From Microcebus murinus (taxonomy: Eukaryota; Chordata; Mammalia; Primates; Cheirogaleidae): a stretch of DNA of 64,000 nucleotides. The notes beneath the pieces were generated by a model, which saw nothing but the letters and a program-made list of their open reading frames with translations, was not told the origin of the DNA and made no database searches. Where the stretch lies: the NCBI RefSeq assembly GCF_040939455.1, contig NC_134106.1:72857001-72921000 (forward strand), read 5' to 3'. Below, in pieces: positions 58,208 through 64,000 of the stretch; the stretch's first letter is position 1, and the number at the start of each line of letters is the position of its first letter. Made by a program: the position numbers and the translations under genes.

Positions 58208-59260
58208 GTGGCCTCCAATTCATCCACTGAGGGGCTTAACAGTTATAAGCTCCTCAAGAGCATTGGCTCAGGCACCTACGGCAAGGTGATGCTGGCCCAG
58301 CACCTTCCTACTGGGACCCAGATGGACATCAAAATCATGTCCAAGCAGACCATCCCCAGCCTGGAAAGTGTCTCTATGGAGGTCAAAGCCACAAGGGCCC
58401 TGAATCATCTGAACATCCTTAAGCTTCTGGATGTCATCGGGAATGAAGACGCCCTCTGCTCAGTAACAGAGTACGCTAGTGGCAGGGACCTTTTTTGGCA
58501 CATAGTGAGACGCCACCGCGTGAAGGAGGAGAAGACCTGGGCCAAATTCTGACAGATCCTGGCTGCCGTGCAGTACTGCCAGGAGAACCACATTGTCCAC
58601 CAGGACCCGAAGCCCTCCAACATTCTACTTGATGAGAAGGAACATCAAAGTAGCTGACTTTGGCTTTGCCATGACATTTAGTGAGAGGAAGAAGCTGCAC
58701 ATCTTCTGTGGAACTCCTTGTTTTGTGCCCCAGAAATGTTCCTGGATGAGGAATACACGGGACAGGAGGTGGACATGTGGAGCCTGGGTATTGTCCTCTA
58801 CACCATGACAGCCAGAAGTCCTGCATTTGATGGTGACAACTGGGAGGAACTTAAAAGTAACATCACCCATGGAAGGTATGAGACACCTGTTTTCATTTCT
58901 GAAGAACTGAAAACATTTTTGAAGAAGTTCCTGACAGTTGACACCCAGGGGAGGCCCACCCTTCCTGAAATTATGAGGAACATTTGGACCAAGGAGTGGA
59001 AGTTGCCAGAGGTGACTGGGAAAGCCACAGTGACTGCCAGGCCTCTACCCAGCCTGCAGAGGAGTCCCGATTCCAGCACAGCCCCACAGCACGGCTCCAT
59101 AGCACGGCCCCACAGCACGGCCACAGGGCCTTCTCCTCCACCCACAGCACCAGCAGCCATGGGGAAGAGCAAGGAGACACCTCTCCCTAGAAAACATCCT
59201 GGGAAGCCAACTGTCTTCGGGCTGGGCAGCCAGATGGAAGACCTCCACCTCTCCCTCTGA
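58208..59260 (+). pseudogene. MARK/sperm-motility-kinase-like pseudogene
   Basis: An intronless copy of a Ser/Thr kinase of the AMPK-related MARK/Smok type. Recognisable parts are the glycine loop IGSGTYGKV (about residues 18-26), the DIKIMSK strand holding the ATP-site Lys, MEYASGG-like TEYASGRD, VQYCQENHIVH, VADFGFA (DFG loop), APEMF, DMWSLGIVLYT, and a Ser/Pro-rich tail. It is broken. The expected ATG is GTG at 58208. An in-frame TGA lies at 58550-58552. About 2 bp are missing near 58640, and 1 bp is missing near 58727, restoring frame. The HRD catalytic triplet reads HQD. The MARK UBA and KA1 domains are absent, so a Smok-like parent or a truncated retrocopy fits. No poly(A) tail or target duplication was found. 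Unrelated to kappa function. Confidence 0.88.
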
Positions 59261-59449
59261 GGAGGGCCAGGGCTGGAAGGGCTCACTAGGAGATTTCCCG
59301 ACTTTATATTAACAATGTGCTGTATCTGACAGCCCAAAAGATCTGCTATAGACAGGTAAACAAGGTGCTGCCAGGGAATGTGGACAGCGGAGGCAGCAAG
59401 AGCAAGTATGTGGGGCGGTCCAGCCATATTTCCTGCATCTATTTCATTT

Positions 59450-59605
59450 GTTATGGTTTTACTGATACTAGTTTTAATAGAGAAGTCATAATTGCATACA
59501 TGTATGGGGTACAATGTGAAGTTTATATACATGTGCATTACGTGGAATGGTGACATGAAGCTAATTAATGTATCTGTCCCCCCCCCCCCGAAAAACAAAT
59601 GCAGC
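59450..59605 (+). repeat. L1 3'-UTR fragment
   Basis: 'agaagtcataattgcatacatgtatggggtacaatgtgaagtttatatacatgtgcattacgtggaatg' resembles primate L1 3'-UTR text. A run of 12 C lies at 59579-59590. Confidence 0.65.
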
Positions 59606-61955
59606 ATGATGTCACGTAGGTGTTGAATCTGCAAAGCTGACCTCATAGAAGTATGGTAGTTTGATGGTGATGAGAGGCTGGGGAATGGCAGAGGGAGGGC
59701 ATGGGTAGTTTGTTCACAGGGCACACAGTTTCAACAGACAATAGGAAGAAGCCCTGACATCCTTCGCACAGTAGGATGGCAAGCGTCAATGAGAATGTAT
59801 TGCACATTTCTAAATACCTGACAGTCCCCTTCAAATGTCTCCTTGCCTTTAGAGTGGAGAGCAAGAAGACCCAGAGCCTCCCGGATCTTGACAACATGGA
59901 GTGGGAGGTCAGCCAAGCGTGGACTCACAGCTCTGTGAGGGAGCCGGCAAGAAGCAGCCTGCGGCCTTCAGAGGCATCTGAGCCATAGTAGAGTGAGTTG
60001 AAGCAGGGCCTGGAGCCTTGGAGACAACAGGGCCCCTCTGCCCCCACCGGGTCCCCTTTGTTCCCCAGTGTGGATTTTCTTTATCCTTAGCAGCCCGGTC
60101 AGCAGTCACCCAGTGCTGCTGTCTCTAAAATCTATCCCTGGCTCTCACCCCTTCAGCAATACTTTTTTGTTGTTCTTGTTATGTCATCACACATTATGAT
60201 CCAAACACGGGAGATTCAAATACATTTGAATTATTTTGTGAAACAACTTTATTTCTAGGAACCCAGGGTTTCAATTCTATGGAAGCTTTCATCCTTCGGA
60301 GCTCTTCTGGACTTGAAAGCTCCTCATTAGGTTGGCTGACCTATGTTCCTGGCTCATTTTTACCTCAAGGTCTCAATAGATCATTTTGTTAAGGAGATAG
60401 AACATTCCAGATTGGTACTCTGTAGCCTTTCATGTCTTTGTTGAGAAGAGATGGATGTTGAAGGATCATTCAAACCTGCCTTGTCTTGTTAGTTGACTTT
60501 CTGCAGTTTCCAGAGCAGAAGACACAAGGTGGACACTGAATTGCACTGTCCTAGATTCTGAAGTTTCTAGTTATGAATCCTTGTTGTGCCAACCAGGAGA
60601 AAAGGGTGAGTGGAGAACTGACTGTAGTTTAGTCTATTCATTTCGCTTTAATACATTGAACAGTTTTCAATGGCATATTCTCTTTGATTTAGTGAGAACT
60701 AGCGAGAGCATTCTCTTTTGTCGAGGGTAATAACAAGTTTGTTCAGAAGGGAATCCCTGAAAAGTCATGTATCATTACTATCAATTTTACTTATCACAAA
60801 GGAGACAAAGGGAAGATTTGAAGGAGGAGAATCTTCAATTTTGAAAATGATAACTTTTTTTGTTGTTTTGCCTTTGGTTTTAATTTAGTGTTTTCATATG
60901 TGAAGATAAGCACATACAAAAAATAACAGAAGTTGACAATAGGGTTTCCTTGGGTTAAACAAGAAAGAACTACAATGGATTATGGGGTTTACTTAGGTTT
61001 CCTATAGACAAATTTATAGTGATAGCAAATTGTAACATTTTTCAGGACTAACAGTGTTGTACTTAAAATCCAGAAACAAACAGAACATGATTATCAAAAA
61101 GGCAAAAGAAGAATTTCCTCAAGCCTTAGTTTGAATGATTAGTCCAGTTGATTTGGATGCCAGTACACCTTGATTTATGCTGTTTATACATTTTTTAAAA
61201 GGGCAACCCAAACCCATAAAATGTGACTTTCTAGACTTTGGATATCAGGCTCTATAGATTCTTAGGTTCAGAAGTCAAAGTTTTTGAAACAGTGAAAATA
61301 CATGAAAACAAAACAGGAACCATGGCATCCAAATATTTTTCTAGCTCATTTTTTCTACAGATGTATCATTGATTTGGAGTAGGAGAGTTCTGGCTGTTAT
61401 CTATCAATAATAACGCATTCATCACAGTAAATGTATACTATACTGATAACATTTATGATAGCAAAAAATTGGTAGCCATGTAAATTTGTCTCTGAAGTTA
61501 GAGCTGAAATATTCTCCTGGCTCCCAACATCTGCTCTTATCCATGTGTTTATAGGAAAATTGGAAACACTTTACTTCTAACTAAGTAGATTTTCATCCTA
61601 GGAGGTTATCTTTTGTATTTTAAATTTTCCCATGGCAATTTTATTCTGTATGGAAATAGCTCCCTGAAGAACAGACTCTTTACTGCCTTGAAATCAGATT
61701 GGGACTCAGTTGTACCCCCTATGAGGGTGAGCAGGTTGCTTCATCTCCCATTTGTGAAACAGGGGAAGTAATAGCTGCCCTACCTAAGTAAGATCATGCT
61801 TGGAAAATGACTGCAGAGACTTACAGACATTACTTTGGACTCTCTACTCAATGCCATAGCTTTTGTCAGCTAATTTACATATATATATTAACTCCTTTAA
61901 TCCTCTAACATAGCCATGTGGTCTTAATTCTCGTGTGAGATTTGAGTGAGTTATA
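59606..61955. other. Intergenic, nothing recognised
   Basis: AT-rich unique-looking sequence. The minus-strand 308-codon open frame ending in this area (58798-59724) lies antisense to the pseudogene and is discounted. Confidence 0.5.
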
Positions 61956-61959
61956 TATG

Positions 61960-62105
61960 TAACCTAAGTAAAACTTAGTTGTTCACCTGCAAAACAAGAG
62001 AAATAGCTGTATCCACTCTATAAGGCTGCTGAGAGAATCAAAGTAACCCATGAGTGACTTAGCCCAGTGCCTGGGCTCTTTTTAATGCTCAAAAAATGTG
62101 AGCTA
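61960..62105 (+). repeat. MIR-like SINE remnant
   Basis: 'ttcacctgcaaaacaagagaaatagctg', 'aaggctgctgagagaatcaaag' and 'agcccagtgcctgggctctttttaatgctcaaaaaatg' follow the MIR 3' half. Confidence 0.6.
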
Positions 62106-64000
62106 ACATTGCAACCTTATAGACTTTGGGTTAATTCATGGGACCTGTTACATAACAATGCCCGATTAGGATGATGTCATTGGTCAGAAATCTTATTGTA
62201 TCTATTTTCTACCTATCATCTATACCCATCTAGTTTTTACTAAGAAGATGGAAGAGAGAAAGAGGAAAATTTTATTTGGCATGTAGACACTTAAAGCATG
62301 TCATTTTAGTGTGCCTGTACCAAGTACCCACTGGCTGCTAACCCAGATAACAAAAGTAAAAGGCAAAGCAAGTTATCCTGGCTCAGGTTACTTGGTGTTG
62401 ATGTAGCCTTGGGAAGAGTCTAATAACGGAATAATATGGACTAAGTTTTCTTCATCCTGAAAAGTATAAACACACATTCTCCTAGAATGTATATGGAGGG
62501 GTAGTGTTTGTGTTTTTTTGTTGTGTTGAGAGATAGGAATAGGGTGACAAAATGAGAAAAGCTAATATTAATACTTGATAGATAGTATTAAACTTTGATT
62601 TAAAATGGAAAAACCACGGTGGTACCAGAAAAATCTGTGAAGTAAAGCAATGAAATGAATTATCAAGATAATTGGAAATATATTCATGTCAGGTCTATGT
62701 TGACTGGAATTATAGTTACTAATGTATATTTTAAATTAATTATAATTTTTTAGACACTCATAGTTTCCATCTCTTGAAGGAATGCTGATGATTTCTGCCA
62801 GCTTTTCCCCTCTGCTTTAGGTGAACTGATTGACAGGTGATTGTTTTGGGCAAGAAATGGGAAATTGACCAAGTAAAAGTGTGCAAATATTTTTTATTTG
62901 GAATTATTAATAGAATGCTATGTTTTCCTTTTTATGTTTAGACTTGCTTTTGGCTACCAATATAGGTTACAAGTGCTTTGTAAAGTGAAAAGCAATATAT
63001 CAACATTAATTTTTGTACCTTGAGTTATGAAATGTAAAGAAAATCTTTATCATTTGAAAACATTAATTTCCTAAAATACTAATTTATGTAATTATGGAAA
63101 GTGCTGATAATTTTTTTGTACAGACAGAAATACAAGCAAAATAGCTTTTTAAAAAGTATTTTTATGCATTTCAAATCAGATCTCTCCAGGGGAGTCTTTT
63201 AGGGCAAGGGGTTGCATAGACAGTTCTTTACATCATGCAGTGAAAAAAAAATAGGGAAGAAGAATCTACTCAAAAATGCAGAAGGAGATGAGCCTTAGAG
63301 AAGAGTTTGTTACAATAATCTAGATACCTCATCTGCAAACCAGAATGTTCTTACTTGAAATGTGTCCTGTAGTGCAGTACTTACAAATAATGTCAGGTAG
63401 GATACTATAATGACTTTCTTTCATGTCTTAGAAAGCAGATGCCACTGGAGAACAATGGCCAAGAGGCAGACCTAAATGGATGAGTAATAAGATATCACTG
63501 ATTTCTGTTCTTTTTTTTGTAAAGAAAGATTTCTGGTTTTTAGAAGAGAAAAATTGTATTCATTAATTGTATGAATTTCTATGTTCTGGTTTGCTGAATC
63601 ATTGAAAGGGTTAAGGCAAGTGACAAAGTATCACCACTTCTTACCATTAGGCTCCAGGTGTTTAATCAGGACACTTTCCTCTACTAAGGTGACTCCTTTT
63701 TCTTTCTTTTTTCACCGTCAAAAGAGTCCCCGCTCTTCCTTCCAATGGGGCAAGGATGAAGTGACTTGTTTAGTAGGTTGAATAACTAAAGTTATAGGGT
63801 ACAATGAGGATTTGGAAACTGATTGCAAATGGTGATATTTCAGATGAATTATGTATGAGACAACTTATAGTGTCCCCCCCCCCACCACAATGGCTTTGTT
63901 ATGGACACATCTCATTGTCTAGGTGGCTTCTGTTTTCTTTTTGACATGGCATCCTTAGGAAGCCAGGGTCTAATGTGCATTTTTTCTTGCTTCCTTTAGT
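62106..64000. other. AT-rich intergenic sequence
   Basis: No gene or V segment recognised to the end of the window. A poly-C run lies at about 63875-63884. Confidence 0.5.

Noticed and set aside
58798..59724. 308-codon open frame on the minus strand, the longest in the window
   Set aside because: It lies antisense to the kinase pseudogene, and its residues mirror the complement of that coding sequence. No domain of its own is visible.

Overview
This 64-kb window is nuclear DNA from a primate, and it covers the proximal end of the immunoglobulin kappa light-chain locus. Primate origin is shown by 7SL-derived dimeric Alu elements. Several carry the A-rich linker and 'gctgtgagctaggctgac' right arm typical of strepsirrhines. 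A 282-bp non-autonomous piggyBac-like element (TTAA target, matching inverted ends) points the same way, because recent piggyBac activity among primates is known from mouse lemur. A Malagasy lemur such as Microcebus is the best guess, but the species cannot be fixed from the window alone.

Layout. The J-C unit lies on the minus strand. From high to low coordinates it holds five IGKJ segments (J1 36122-36159, J2 35757-35795, J3 35414-35451, J4 35098-35135, J5 34780-34817), each with a 23-bp-spacer recombination signal. Next come an isolated intronic heptamer (33802-33808), an AT-rich presumed matrix attachment region (32590-33450), the intronic enhancer (about 32395-32575), the single IGKC exon (31448-31770) and its poly(A) signal (31265-31274). 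About 10.5 kb downstream of IGKC is the 3' kappa enhancer core with a PU.1/IRF4 composite site (about 20780-21030). About 24 kb downstream is the kappa deleting element with a perfectly spaced 23-RSS (7080-7257). Beyond it lies a strong CTCF-type motif (6295-6309) that may mark the 3' border.

On the other side of the J cluster, about 13.8 kb away and on the plus strand, is one V gene orthologous to human IGKV4-1 (49965-50546) with octamer, TATA box, split leader and a 12-bp-spacer RSS. It is inverted relative to J-C, as in human, so it must join by inversion. CTCF-like motifs lie between V and J (40386-40402, 45797-45811). Another sits in a CpG-rich block beyond V (52741-52755).

The remaining sequence is intergenic and rich in repeats: seven Alu-related pieces, many L1, L2 and MIR remnants, TG and GA microsatellites and two long hairpins. 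The only other gene-like object is a broken, intronless MARK/sperm-motility-kinase-type copy (58208-59260), preceded by a degenerate TTAG-rich array of about 400 bp.

How the parts work together: in developing B cells the enhancers and V promoter open the locus, RAG joins the 12-RSS of V to a 23-RSS of J, and the VJ exon is spliced to IGKC. If kappa fails, the deleting element's 23-RSS joins the intronic heptamer or a V 12-RSS, removing IGKC and/or its enhancers. The most unusual items are a duplicated piece of the IGKC 5' flank at 46708-46782, a changed kappa-B site in the intronic enhancer, a 196-bp exact direct repeat that truncates an Alu at the wrong end, the piggyBac element, and the convergent arrangement of CTCF-like motifs.
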